DNA from: Streptomyces pactum
GTDB lineage: Bacteria; Actinomycetota; Actinomycetes; Streptomycetales; Streptomycetaceae
Direction of reading: 5' to 3'
DNA: 64,000 nt
Assembly (NCBI RefSeq): GCF_002005225.1
Contig: NZ_CP019724.1
Coordinates: forward strand, 6,707,001-6,771,000
Positions 1-7,469 of the stretch are shown here, piece by piece. Under the pieces are notes generated by a model. The model was given only the letters and a program-made list of their open reading frames with translations, was not told the DNA's origin and made no database searches. The position numbers were made by a program, and so were the translations under genes. The first letter of the stretch is position 1. Each line of letters begins with the position of its first letter.

Positions 1-825
1 GTGATCCGCGTCCGCGCCCTCGCGCTGTACGGCGTCGACTGCGTGACCGGCGCCGGACCGGGCCCGATGCTGGCCCGCATGGCCCTGCGGGACGCCCGGC
101 CGGGGCTTACCCGTGCGGTACCCGAGGGCGAGGTACGGGAGTTCCTCGCCGGCAGGCCCGTCGCCGAGCTGCCCGGCGTCGGCACCGCGACCGCCCGTAC
201 CCTGTGCGAGTACGGCCTCGACACCCTCGGCCGGGTCGCCGCCGCTCCCCTGTCCACGCTCCAGCGCCTGGTCGGCGCGAAGGCCGGCCGCGAGCTGCAC
301 GAGAAGGCGCAGGGCGTCGACCGCGGCCGGGTCGTCCCCAACGGCGTCTCCCTCCCCCACTCTCGGCTTCGCTCGAGCGGGGGGACCCCCATTCTGGCCG
401 CCGACCGCCCCTTCGATCGCGACGAACTGGACCCCGGCCGCCACCGCCGCGCCCTGCTCTCGGCCGCCGAGGAGCTGGGCGCCCGGCTGCGCGCCGTGGA
501 CAAGGTGTGCCGCACCCTCACCCTCACCGTGCGCTACGCCGACAGGTCGGCCACCATCCGCAGCCGCACCCTGAAGGAGCCGACCGCGCACTCTGCGGCC
601 CTGACGGAGGCCGCGTACGGCATGTACGAGGCGCTCGGTCTCCAACGTGCCCGGGTCCGCTCGATCGCGCTGCGCGCCGAGGGCCTCGCCCCCGCTGAGC
701 AGGCCTCCCACCAGCTCACCTTCGACCCCGTGGACGAGAAGGTCCGCCGGATCGAGGAGGTCGCGGACCGCGCGCGGGCGAAGTTCGGACCGAGGGCGGT
801 GATGCCGGGGTCGCTGGCGGCGTGA
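1..825 (+). CDS. dinB: DinB/Y-family DNA polymerase, 3' part (5' end outside window)
   Basis: Y-family translesion polymerase (DNA polymerase IV type), which copies past damaged bases. Only the last 274 codons are present; the palm catalytic carboxylates lie upstream of base 1, and the GTG at base 1 is not a credible start. Visible parts are the end of the palm/fingers, a helix-hairpin-helix thumb (residues about 52-85, motif LPGVGTATARTL) and the little-finger DNA-binding domain (about 130-255). Residues about 118-131 come from an inserted dispersed repeat (see 354-391) that keeps the frame open. The gene ends in a hairpin shared with the convergent cupin gene. The family call is firm; the symbol is by family and not by orthology. 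Confidence 0.85.
   Translation: MIRVRALALYGVDCVTGAGPGPMLARMALRDARPGLTRAVPEGEVREFLAGRPVAELPGVGTATARTLCEYGLDTLGRVAAAPLSTLQRLVGAKAGRELHEKAQGVDRGRVVPNGVSLPHSRLRSSGGTPILAADRPFDRDELDPGRHRRALLSAAEELGARLRAVDKVCRTLTLTVRYADRSATIRSRTLKEPTAHSAALTEAAYGMYEALGLQRARVRSIALRAEGLAPAEQASHQLTFDPVDEKVRRIEEVADRARAKFGPRAVMPGSLAA
354..391. repeat. Dispersed Streptomyces palindromic repeat inside dinB
   Basis: An imperfect stem-loop: CCCCC at 354-358 and G6 at 379-384, enclosing CTCGGCTTCGCTCGAG, then ACCCCCAT. I recall this element as a short repeat scattered through Streptomyces genomes, mostly between genes. Here it lies inside the reading frame and adds roughly 13 residues (SRLRSSGGTPI-like peptide) at the start of the little finger without breaking the frame. 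Confidence 0.6.
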
Positions 826-827
826 CG

Positions 828-855
828 CCCCCGTGGGTCAGTTGGCCCACGGGGG
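828..855. terminator. Bidirectional hairpin between dinB and cupin gene
   Basis: Perfect 10-bp arms CCCCCGTGGG (828-837) and CCCACGGGGG (846-855) with an 8-nt loop. The hairpin starts 3 bp after the dinB stop and contains the stop codon of the convergent cupin gene, so it can end transcription from both sides. There is no T-tract, as is usual in Streptomyces. Confidence 0.7.
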
Positions 856-1212
856 AGTGAGCCGGGTGCCGTCGGCCAGCTCCGCCTCCAGGCCGACGGA
901 GGTGGTGACCCAGGAGGTCGCGGTCCGGTCGGTGGGGTTCTCGACGGTGAGGGTCGCCCCCGGGTTGACGATCACGGTGTCGCCCGCGGTGACGCGCTCC
1001 GTGCGGCCGTCGAGGGTGATCACCAGTTCCCCGGCGAGGAGATGGAAGATCTCCTCCCGGCTGACGGTGTGCGCGGGCGCCTTCGTGCCCGCCGGGATCT
1101 CGCCCCGCCAGGCGCACAGCTCCTCGCTGCCGCTGCGGGGGGTGGCGTACGAGACGAAACGGGCGCCGTGGATCTCGTGGGTCACGGCTTCGGACGAGCG
1201 GACGACGGGCAT
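838..1212 (-). CDS. Small cupin-domain protein
   Basis: A 124-residue single-domain cupin. The barrel motifs are visible at about residues 47-66 (PAHTVSREEIFHLLAGELVI, where the usual metal-binding histidines are partly replaced) and about 75-92 (GDTVIVNPGATLTVENPT). Substrate is unknown; proteins of this size are often sugar-binding or detoxifying enzymes. It is transcribed away from a MarR regulator, and the 108-bp gap holds two matching inverted repeats, so it is probably the regulator's target. The start ATG at 1212 leaves those operators just upstream. Confidence 0.8.
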   Translation of the reverse strand: MPVVRSSEAVTHEIHGARFVSYATPRSGSEELCAWRGEIPAGTKAPAHTVSREEIFHLLAGELVITLDGRTERVTAGDTVIVNPGATLTVENPTDRTATSWVTTSVGLEAELADGTRLTPPWAN

Positions 1213-1240
1213 GGCGGTCTCCTGCGATACGAGTGCTGAT

Positions 1241-1302
1241 GGTCAAGTGGCTTGACCTGTTTCCCTCGGGCATATAGTCAAGCTGCTTGACCAATTCGTC
1301 AA
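1241..1302. promoter_or_regulatory. Twin MarR operators in a divergent promoter
   Basis: GGTCAAGTGGCTTGACC (1241-1257) is a perfect 7-bp inverted repeat. GTCAAGCTGCTTGAC (1277-1291) repeats the same arms 35 bp further on, and a lone half-site GTCAAGG follows at 1299-1305. On the plus strand TTGACC (1252-1257) and TATAGT (1273-1278), 15 bp apart, could be -35 and -10 for the MarR gene. The same TATA block reads TATATG on the minus strand towards the cupin gene. Repressor bound at both sites would cover both promoters. Confidence 0.75.
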
Positions 1303-1320
1303 GGGTGTTTCAATGCCCCC

Positions 1321-1767
1321 GTGCACAACTCCGACGCCATGGCCCTGTCCGCCGCCCTGCTCGCCGCCGCCGGCGGGCTCACGCAGCGCATCCACGAGGG
1401 CGTCGTCGCCCGCGGCTTCGAAGGGCTGCGGCCCGCGCACGGCTTCGCGTTCACCCGGCTCGCCCCGGACGGCGCGACCGTCACCGAACTCGCCGTGCAT
1501 CTCGGGATGACCAAGCAGGCCGCCAGTCAGCTCGTCGACGAGCTGGTCCGCAAGGGGTACGCCGAGCGCCGGCCGCACCCCGCCGACGCGCGGGCCAGGC
1601 TGGTCGTGCTGACCGCGGCGGGGTGGGCCTGCACGCGGGCCGCGGAGGAGGCGGCGGCGGAGGCCGTGGGCGAGTGGGTCGATCTGCTCGGTGAGGACGA
1701 GGTCCGCGCGCTGCGCGACCGCCTGCGGCGGGTGGCGCCGGGCGGGCCGTTGCGGCCGGCCTGGTGA
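1321..1767 (+). CDS. MarR-family transcriptional regulator
   Basis: A 148-residue winged-helix regulator. The HTH lies at about residues 55-75 (TVTELAVHLGMTKQAASQLVDELV), followed by the wing with the signature DARARLVVLT, where Arg residues contact DNA. Start is GTG at 1321; the short gap to the operators suggests a very short leader. It probably represses itself and the divergent cupin gene through the paired TCAAG-N-CTTGA sites. MarR proteins usually respond to small aromatic or oxidising ligands; nothing here identifies the ligand. Confidence 0.85.
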   Translation: MHNSDAMALSAALLAAAGGLTQRIHEGVVARGFEGLRPAHGFAFTRLAPDGATVTELAVHLGMTKQAASQLVDELVRKGYAERRPHPADARARLVVLTAAGWACTRAAEEAAAEAVGEWVDLLGEDEVRALRDRLRRVAPGGPLRPAW

Positions 1768-1824
1768 CCCGCTGCCACCTGCGCCGCGACCGGTGTCGGT
1801 TAGCGCTGGAAGTTTTTACTGACG

Positions 1825-1866
1825 CGTAACTTCACACTTGCACTACTCGCTCGTAACTTGACGAGT
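1825..1866 (+). promoter_or_regulatory. Direct and inverted repeats upstream of lipase
   Basis: CGTAACTT occurs twice (1825-1832 and 1852-1859), 27 bp apart. The second copy sits inside an inverted repeat ACTCG (1845-1849)/CGAGT (1862-1866). The arrangement looks like a binding site for an activator or repressor of the secreted lipase gene. No regulator of the lipase is encoded next to it, so the factor is unknown. Confidence 0.35.
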
Positions 1867-1941
1867 GAACAGCATCCTCGTGATCCGGATCACAGGGCGT
1901 CCTGCCGTCGCAACTCCCTTGAGCCGCAAGGAGATCACCCG

Positions 1942-2853
1942 ATGCTGCCCTGGAGACGAGTGCTCAGACCGCTGACCGCGCTGCTGCTGACCGCCGCGGT
2001 CGCCCTGATCCCCGCCACCGCCACAGCCGCCACAGTCGCCACCGCCACCGCCACAGCCGCCACCGCCGGGGCCCGAGCCGCCGACGCGAGGCCCGACAGC
2101 GGCTGGAACGACTACTCCTGCAAGCCCTCCGCCGCCCACCCCCGCCCCGTCGTCCTGGTCCACGGCACCTTCGGGAACTCCGTCGACAACTGGCTGGGCC
2201 TCGCGCCCTACCTGAAGAACCGCGGCTACTGCGTCTTCTCCCTCGACTACGGGCAGCTCCCCGGCGTCCCGTTCTTCCACGGACTCGGCCCGGTCGAGAA
2301 GTCGGCGGAGCAGCTCGCCGCCTACGTGGACGAGGTCCGCGCCGCGACCGGCGCCGCCGAGACCGACATCGTCGGCCACTCGCAGGGCGGCATGATGCCC
2401 CGCTACTACCTGAAGTTCCTGGGCGGAGCCGACGAGGTGAACGCCCTGGTCGGGATCGCGCCCAGCAACCACGGGACCACACTGTCCGGCCTCACGAGGC
2501 TGCTGCCGTACTTCCCCGGCGTCGAGGACCTGCTCGACGAGCACACCCCCGCCCTCGCCGACCAGGTCGTCGGCTCCGACGTCCTCACCAAGCTCAACGA
2601 GGGCGGCGACACGGTGCCCGGCGTCCGCTACACCGTCCTCGCCACCCGGTACGACCAGGTGGTCACCCCGTACCGCAGCCAGTACCTGAGCGGGCCCGGC
2701 GTGCGCAACGTCCTGTTGCAGGACCTGTGCCCCCTCGACCTGTCCGAGCACCTGGCGATCGGGCTGTTCGACCGGATCGCCTTCCACGAGGTGGCCAACG
2801 CGCTGGACCCGGCGCACGCCACGCCCACCACCTGCGCCTCGGTCCTCGGCTGA
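1942..2853 (+). CDS. Secreted alpha/beta-hydrolase lipase
   Basis: Extracellular lipase/esterase of 303 residues. A Sec signal peptide covers about residues 1-30, followed by an Ala/Thr-rich stretch built from GCCACC-type repeats. The oxyanion motif VLVHGTFG is at 71-78 and the nucleophile elbow GHSQGG has Ser148. Asp in ATRYDQVVTPY and His in LSEHLAI are the likely remaining triad members. Cysteines such as C60/C97 and a C-terminal pair would form disulfides. ATG 1942 is chosen because AAGGAG lies 8 bp upstream; the longer upstream reading has no such site. It converges on a polysaccharide monooxygenase gene with a strong terminator between them. Confidence 0.85.
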   Translation: MLPWRRVLRPLTALLLTAAVALIPATATAATVATATATAATAGARAADARPDSGWNDYSCKPSAAHPRPVVLVHGTFGNSVDNWLGLAPYLKNRGYCVFSLDYGQLPGVPFFHGLGPVEKSAEQLAAYVDEVRAATGAAETDIVGHSQGGMMPRYYLKFLGGADEVNALVGIAPSNHGTTLSGLTRLLPYFPGVEDLLDEHTPALADQVVGSDVLTKLNEGGDTVPGVRYTVLATRYDQVVTPYRSQYLSGPGVRNVLLQDLCPLDLSEHLAIGLFDRIAFHEVANALDPAHATPTTCASVLG

Positions 2854-2873
2854 CGGGGCCGCCCGGCGCACCA

Positions 2874-2914
2874 CGCGGGGCCTGTCCGGCCTGAGCCGCC
2901 GGACAGGCCCCGCG
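2874..2914. terminator. Strong bidirectional terminator hairpin
   Basis: Perfect 17-bp arms (2874-2890 and 2898-2914; left arm begins CGCGGGGCCTGTCC) with a 7-nt loop. It is centred between the convergent lipase and monooxygenase genes. It is the longest perfect stem I found in the window. Confidence 0.85.
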
Positions 2915-2929
2915 TCCCCCCGTCGTGGG

Positions 2930-4021
2930 TCAGCCGCTGTGCCGGCCCCCGGTCGTGGCCCGCCGGCGGACCGACGTGAACATGACGGCGGCGCCGACCG
3001 CCAGGGCGGCGGCGCCACCGACGGCGATGTAGGGCGTGCTGCCGTCCCCGCCGGTCTCGGCGAGGTTCCCGGTGCCCGCGCCGGCGGCCTTGACCCGGTT
3101 GGGCTCCCCGCCGGCGGCGGGCGTCGCGGCGTCCTCCGGCGTCCCGCCCGGCGACTCGTCCGACGCCTCGTCCGGGGCGGCCGGGTCCGTCGGGTCCGTC
3201 GTCGTCCCGGCGTCCTGGTCGCCGTGGCCGTTGTGCTCGATCGTCGACTTGTCGGCCGCCGCCGCGATCTGCTCCTCCGACGGGGCGGAGGCCTCGGGGG
3301 CCGGTGCGGCACCGCCCGCGCCGTCCCCGCTCGCGGGGCCGCTGTCGCCGTCGTCGCTGTTGCCGCCGTCGCTGCCGCCGCCGAAGGAGATGTCGGAACA
3401 GGAGTAGAACGCCTCCGGGCTGTCCGAGCGCTGCCACACCGCGTACAGCAGGTGCTTGCCGGAACGCTCGGGAAGACTCCCGGAGAAGGTGTAGAAACCG
3501 CCCGAGGCGGCCGGGTCGGTGGCGGTGGCGACCGGGGCGGACAGGTCCAGGTCGCCCCAGCCCAGCGGCCCCGCCGGGTCGTACCCGGGCTTGGTGATGT
3601 ACACCTTGAAGGTGCCCTTGTGCGGGGCCGTCACGCGGTACTTGAAGGTGTACGAGCCGCTGCTCACGCTGGTCGCGGGCCAGTCGGCGCGGGCCAGGTC
3701 CATGCCCTTGAACTGCGGGTCGTTGGCGCTGCACAGCTTGCCGTCCGGGATCAGCTCCTGGTGCTTCCCGGCGGCGTTGCCGATGCGGATGCCGTTCCAG
3801 TCGTACAGCGCCTGCGTGCCGCCGGCCGCGACCGCCGCCTTGCAGGCGTCCGACTTCGGGCTCTCGGGGCCCTCGGCGTGACACTGCGACACCCGGCTGA
3901 CGGGATCGCCCATCGAACCGTGCGCGGACGCGGGGGCGGCGGCCAGCGTGGTCAGGGCGAACGGGGCGAGGCCGGCGACGGCGACGGCGGCGGCCTTGCG
4001 GGACGCGGACGGTGCGGGCAT
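2930..4021 (-). CDS. AA10 lytic polysaccharide monooxygenase, sortase-anchored
   Basis: Copper-dependent oxidative enzyme of the AA10 (CBM33) family acting on chitin or cellulose. The signal peptide ends at ASA-HG, so His34 becomes the N-terminal His of the copper brace; His134 (TAPHKG) is the likely second ligand. The AA10 domain runs to about residue 215. A low-complexity Asp/Glu/Ala/Pro linker of about 100 residues follows, then LAETG (320-324), a hydrophobic helix and a basic tail. This is a class E-type sortase signal that would tether the enzyme to peptidoglycan. No carbohydrate-binding module is seen. The 177-bp gap to the divergent acetyltransferase gene holds its promoter, not resolved. 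Confidence 0.88.
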   Translation of the reverse strand: MPAPSASRKAAAVAVAGLAPFALTTLAAAPASAHGSMGDPVSRVSQCHAEGPESPKSDACKAAVAAGGTQALYDWNGIRIGNAAGKHQELIPDGKLCSANDPQFKGMDLARADWPATSVSSGSYTFKYRVTAPHKGTFKVYITKPGYDPAGPLGWGDLDLSAPVATATDPAASGGFYTFSGSLPERSGKHLLYAVWQRSDSPEAFYSCSDISFGGGSDGGNSDDGDSGPASGDGAGGAAPAPEASAPSEEQIAAAADKSTIEHNGHGDQDAGTTTDPTDPAAPDEASDESPGGTPEDAATPAAGGEPNRVKAAGAGTGNLAETGGDGSTPYIAVGGAAALAVGAAVMFTSVRRRATTGGRHSG

Positions 4022-4198
4022 GGGGAACTCCTCGAAACGGTCACTGGGACGTGGGGACTTGGGCCGGGAACCCGTGGGGTGATCAGCAAACTAACCCCGA
4101 GAGACCGTGAAATCGCCTGCTGGAGACGGGTGATGGAGATCCTTATGGTCGCGTTAAGGGAGTGCTCAGGCTGCGCTGAGGTAGCTACCGTTCGCGGC

Positions 4199-4675
4199 AT
4201 GGCACAAGAACGAGAAGAGCGGGTCCGGCAGGCGGTCACCGCCGACCTGCCGGCGGTGGCGGCCGTCACCACCGCCGCCTACCGCCCCTACATCGAGCGC
4301 ATCGGGGTGGTGCCGCGGCCCGTGGAGGCGGACCACGCGGCGAACGTGGCCGCGGGGAAGGTGTTCGTCACGGGAGCCTCGCAGCAGCCCGGCGCGGGCA
4401 TCGTGGGCGTCCTGGTCCTGGAGGCGTTCGCGGACCACCTCTTCCTCGACAGCATCGCCGTCCACCCCGAAGCGCACGGCAGGGGCGTGGGGCGACGGCT
4501 GCTGCGCTTCGTGGACGCACGCGCCCGTGCGCTGGACCTGCCGGAGGTCAGGCTCTACACGAACGCGTTGATGTGGGAGAACCAGGAGATCTATCCGAAG
4601 TACGGGTACGAGGTCGTGGAACGTCGAGTGGACGGGCCCTACGACCGCGTCCACTACCGTAAGCGGCTGCTCTGA
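4199..4675 (+). CDS. GNAT-family N-acetyltransferase
   Basis: A 158-residue acetyl-CoA-dependent acetyltransferase. Motif A is clear: LDSIAVHPEAHGRGVGRRLL, with the Q/RxxGxG/A-type pyrophosphate loop HGRGVG; motif B is ALMWENQEIYPKYGYEVVER. ATG 4199 is chosen because family similarity begins a few residues later (VRQAVTADLPAVAAV) and the longer upstream frame runs antisense through the monooxygenase gene. The ribosome-binding site is weak. The substrate cannot be told from sequence. Confidence 0.82.
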   Translation: MAQEREERVRQAVTADLPAVAAVTTAAYRPYIERIGVVPRPVEADHAANVAAGKVFVTGASQQPGAGIVGVLVLEAFADHLFLDSIAVHPEAHGRGVGRRLLRFVDARARALDLPEVRLYTNALMWENQEIYPKYGYEVVERRVDGPYDRVHYRKRLL

Positions 4676-4701
4676 CGCGTCTCATGACGCGACCGGCCCG
4701 G

Positions 4702-4836
4702 TCAGTTGTCCGGCCACCACGTGCGGGCGATGTCCCTGCGGACCTCCGGTCGCCCCGAGGGGCGGTCGTCGGCCTCCTCACGGACTCGGCGGGCGTCGGT
4801 CTTCTTCAGGGGCTTCTGCACGGTCAGACGGCGCAT
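4702..4836 (-). CDS. Conserved-looking 44-residue basic protein
   Basis: A small gene of 45 codons. An excellent Shine-Dalgarno sequence GGAGG (4842-4846 on the minus strand) lies 5-6 bp before the ATG at 4834-4836, with a TGA at 4702-4704. The product is highly charged: it starts MRRLTVQKPLKKTDARR, has a mixed acidic/basic middle and ends TWWPDN. It has no membrane segment or cysteine. The function is unknown. The codon pattern and perfect RBS argue for a real gene; I recall similar short proteins in other Streptomyces but cannot confirm this here. Confidence 0.65.
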   Translation of the reverse strand: MRRLTVQKPLKKTDARRVREEADDRPSGRPEVRRDIARTWWPDN

Positions 4837-4918
4837 GGCTGCCTCCTTACGGATCCACCGGGTTCCGCGTTCTCACGGAGGTAGACCCTTTCCCCGAGAC
4901 TTACTCATCGATGCATGG

Positions 4919-4981
4919 CTGTCAGTGGCGGTTGTCACGATCCGGTGTCCCGATCCCGTTGTCAGTGGCGAGTGTCACTCT
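4919..4981 (+). promoter_or_regulatory. Tandem TGTCAGTGGCG elements, possible damage-type promoter
   Basis: Two 19-bp copies (4920-4938 and 4960-4978), 40 bp apart with two mismatches, both reading TGTCAGTGGCG then TGTCAC. The second is preceded by T, giving TTGTCAGTG, the upstream box of the LexA-independent RecA-NDp/PafBC promoter class. The expected -10 position (8 bp later) holds CACTCT, not TAnnnT, so the match is partial. A start about 7 bp later would fall on the methyltransferase ATG and make a leaderless mRNA. Confidence 0.4.
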
Positions 4982-4988
4982 CGGCGGC

Positions 4989-5606
4989 ATGGCGAATCAC
5001 AGTGACGAGGCGACCGCGTCGCGTATCGACTGGGACGCGCAGGCCGCCGCCTTCGACGACGAGCCGGACCACGGTCTGCGCGACGCCGACGTGCGCCGGG
5101 CCTGGGCGGCCCGGTTGGCGTCATGGCTGCCCGCGCGGCCCGGCGACGTCCTCGACCTGGGTTGCGGCACCGGCAGCCTGTCGCTCCTCGCGGCCGAACA
5201 GGGACACCGCGTCACCGGCGTCGACCTGTCCCCGGCCATGGTGGCGTCGGCCAGGGCCAAACTCGCCGGCCGTGACGCCGTGTTCCTCACCGGTGACGCG
5301 GCGGCACCGCCGGTGGGAGAGCAGCGCTTCGACGCCGTGCTGGTCCGGCACGTGCTGTGGACGCTGCCCGACCCCGGCCGGGTCCTGCGGCGCTGGCTGG
5401 AGTTGCTGCGTCCCGGTGGGCGGCTGGTCCTGGTCGAGGGGGTGTGGGGAGCCGTCGCACCGGTCGGCATACCCGCCGCCCGGCTCACCGCCCTCCTCGC
5501 CCCGCTCGCCGGTCAGGTGCGCGTGGAGCGACTGTCGGGCGACTCGTCGTTGTGGGGGAGGAAGGTGGCGGACGAGCGGTACGCGGTGGTCGCCATACCC
5601 GAGTGA
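4989..5606 (+). CDS. Class I SAM-dependent methyltransferase
   Basis: A 205-residue methyltransferase of the Methyltransf_11/25 type. Motif I VLDLGCGTGSLSLLAAEQG lies at about residues 50-68, motif II GVDLSPAMV at about 75-83 and motif post-II FLTGDAAAPP at about 98-107; motif III is LLRPGGRLVLVEG. Substrate is unknown. ATG 4989 has no Shine-Dalgarno sequence and sits where a leaderless transcript from the upstream TTGTCAGTG element would begin, so I prefer it to the start 78 bp upstream. It converges with the DUF402 gene at a 12-bp gap. Confidence 0.82.
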   Translation: MANHSDEATASRIDWDAQAAAFDDEPDHGLRDADVRRAWAARLASWLPARPGDVLDLGCGTGSLSLLAAEQGHRVTGVDLSPAMVASARAKLAGRDAVFLTGDAAAPPVGEQRFDAVLVRHVLWTLPDPGRVLRRWLELLRPGGRLVLVEGVWGAVAPVGIPAARLTALLAPLAGQVRVERLSGDSSLWGRKVADERYAVVAIPE

Positions 5607-5618
5607 GTCGGACTCCGC

Positions 5619-6119
5619 CTATTCCAGCAGGTCGGTGAAGCCGTCCCCGCGGGCCAGTCGGTCCAGTTCGTTCAGTGCGGCCACGGCGGCGGCAGCGGCC
5701 TCGGGGTCGCGCTCCGCCAGCCCGCTCTCGGCGAACTCGTCCTCGTCCAGCCGCCGTACGTCCGTGCCGTCCGCGGAGCGCCACAGGTCCAGGTCGAGGT
5801 CCTCGACGACCAGTTCGGTGCCGGTCAGCACGGCGGGGCGGGTGACGTCGCAGTACCAGCCCTTCAGTGCACCGGCCGCCGTCCGCACCTCCTTCACCGA
5901 GTACCAGCGGTCGCGCCAGTAGTACTCGGTGAACACGTCCCCGCCCTCGAAGCGCACGAAGCCGAAGTCGCGGACGCCGGCACCGGCCCAGGGGGCGCGG
6001 ACGGCGATGCGGGTGCCGTCGTCGTGCAGCAGTTCGCTCGCGTACCGGATCTTCGTACGGCCCGCCTTGACCAGGACGACGTCCACCTCCGGCGACGCCT
6101 CAGCCGAGTTCGCGGACAT
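5619..6119 (-). CDS. DUF402 family protein
   Basis: A 166-residue protein with the DUF402 barrel (FomD-like fold). Diagnostic segments are FVRFEGGDVFTEYYWRDRW at about residues 53-71, the loop ALKGWYCDVTRPA at about 83-95 and the acidic VVEDLDLDLWRSADG. The FomD family member of this fold is a metal-dependent phosphohydrolase acting on nucleotide intermediates; whether this one is an enzyme is unknown. The ATG overlaps the end of the upstream acetyltransferase gene by 20 bp, so the two are co-transcribed and probably translationally coupled. Confidence 0.8.
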   Translation of the reverse strand: MSANSAEASPEVDVVLVKAGRTKIRYASELLHDDGTRIAVRAPWAGAGVRDFGFVRFEGGDVFTEYYWRDRWYSVKEVRTAAGALKGWYCDVTRPAVLTGTELVVEDLDLDLWRSADGTDVRRLDEDEFAESGLAERDPEAAAAAVAALNELDRLARGDGFTDLLE

Positions 6120-7029
6120 GGCGCGCCTCCGTCCCGCAGACCTCGTACCCGAGCCACTTGTTGACGGCGAGCATCGGACCGTTGCCGGTGTCGTTGCCCG
6201 TGAACGCCTGCGTGTACCCGGCGGCGCGGGCCCGGTGCAGGGAGTCGGTCTTGGCGAGCTTGGCGAGACCCCGGCCGCGGTGGGCGCGGACGGTGCCGGT
6301 CATCGCGGTGGAGTAGCGGGTGCCGCCGTCGGTGTGGGCGACGCTGAAGGCGACGGGGCGGCCGTCGACGACGGCGACCGTGGTCAGTTCGCGGTTGAGC
6401 AGCGGGTGCCGCCAGGTCTCCGCGAGCCAGGTCTCGTAGTCCGTGAACTCGGTGTCGACGTCGCCCGGTTCGTCCTGCACCGTCTCCGCGTCCAGCTCGA
6501 ACAGCGGGCGGGGATCAGCGTGGAAGTCGGCGGCGGTGCGCAGCTCGACGCCCGGGGGAGGGGGCGGCGGGGACGGCAGTGCGCCGCCGGCCAGGTCGAG
6601 GCGGAGGAAGTGGGCCGACCGCCGGCGTTCGTAACCGTGGCGCCCGGCGAAGGCCAGGGAGGCGGGCTCGTCCAGCACCCACGCGAACAGCTTCGTCGCT
6701 CCCTCGGCGGTGAGGTACTCCTCGGCCGTACGCACCAGCAGCCCGCCGGCACCGCGCCGGACCCGGTCCGGGTGGACGTAGACGTTGAGGTAAGCCTGAC
6801 CGGGCTCCGGGCTGTCGTGCACCAGCCCGACCTGGGCCGTCCCGATCATCTCCCCGTCCTCCTCCGCGACGAGGGACCGGCTGCGGGCGTCCGGGTGGGT
6901 GTGGAGGAGGTGGTGGACGACGGCCTCGGGCGTCCACAGGACGAACGGCAGGGCGGCATGGCGGACATGGGCGAAGGCCGCGACGTCGGCCGGATCGTCG
7001 GGACGCAGCTCGCGTACAAGAACGGTCAT
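6100..7029 (-). CDS. Double-domain GNAT acetyltransferase
   Basis: A 309-residue protein with two GNAT modules. The N-terminal one (about 1-150) has YLNVYVHPDRVRRGAGGLLV; the C-terminal one (about 165-309) has MTGTVRAHRGRGLAKLAKT, with the acetyl-CoA loop HRGRGLA. Two-module proteins of this kind resemble mycothiol synthase in layout, but the sequence is not MshD. A poly-Pro stretch joins the halves. The start MTVLVRELRPDD at 7029 fits the family; longer readings run into the divergent GntR gene. It is the first gene of a pair with DUF402. Confidence 0.82.
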   Translation of the reverse strand: MTVLVRELRPDDPADVAAFAHVRHAALPFVLWTPEAVVHHLLHTHPDARSRSLVAEEDGEMIGTAQVGLVHDSPEPGQAYLNVYVHPDRVRRGAGGLLVRTAEEYLTAEGATKLFAWVLDEPASLAFAGRHGYERRRSAHFLRLDLAGGALPSPPPPPPGVELRTAADFHADPRPLFELDAETVQDEPGDVDTEFTDYETWLAETWRHPLLNRELTTVAVVDGRPVAFSVAHTDGGTRYSTAMTGTVRAHRGRGLAKLAKTDSLHRARAAGYTQAFTGNDTGNGPMLAVNKWLGYEVCGTEARHVRELG

Positions 7030-7100
7030 GTGAGGGCACGCTACGGCGGGCGGGCGGGCGGACGCCTCTCCTTTTCCCGGGGATACGGGACAATCGCTGC

Positions 7101-7469
7101 GTGACCTTGAAGATCCACATCGATGACGGTGCCCCGCCCTACGAGCAGGTGCGCGCGCAGATCTCCGAACAGGCGCGGTCGGGAGCGCTGCCGGTCGGGT
7201 ACCGGCTGCCCACCGTGCGCGGACTGGCCGAGTCCCTGGGGCTCGCCGCGAACACGGTCGCCAAGGCGTACCGGGCGCTGGAGGGGGACGGGGTGATCGA
7301 GACACGCGGGCGCAACGGAACGTTCGTCGCCGCCGCGGGCTCGGCGGCGGAGCGGGAGTTGGCGTCCGCCGCGCAGGGTTATGCCTCGCGGGCGCGGCGG
7401 CTCGGCGTAACGGAGTCGGCCGCGCTGGGCGCGGTGCGGGATGCCCTGCGGGCGGCTTACGGGGATTGA
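7101..7469 (+). CDS. GntR regulator, YtrA subfamily
   Basis: A 122-residue regulator with the N-terminal GntR winged helix (PYEQVRAQISEQARSGALPV, then PTVRGLAESLGLAANTVAKA, residues about 11-60) and only a short two-helix tail. This is the YtrA pattern, usually tied to ABC exporters or local membrane stress. No ABC transporter is adjacent; the divergent acetyltransferase operon, 71 bp away, is the most likely target. GTG start. The last 13 bp overlap the convergent DUF72 gene. Confidence 0.85.
   Translation: MTLKIHIDDGAPPYEQVRAQISEQARSGALPVGYRLPTVRGLAESLGLAANTVAKAYRALEGDGVIETRGRNGTFVAAAGSAAERELASAAQGYASRARRLGVTESAALGAVRDALRAAYGD

Noticed and set aside
1843..3312. Basic 489-residue minus-strand protein
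   Set aside because: Antisense to the lipase; composition is low-complexity Arg/Pro/Gly typical of shadow frames.
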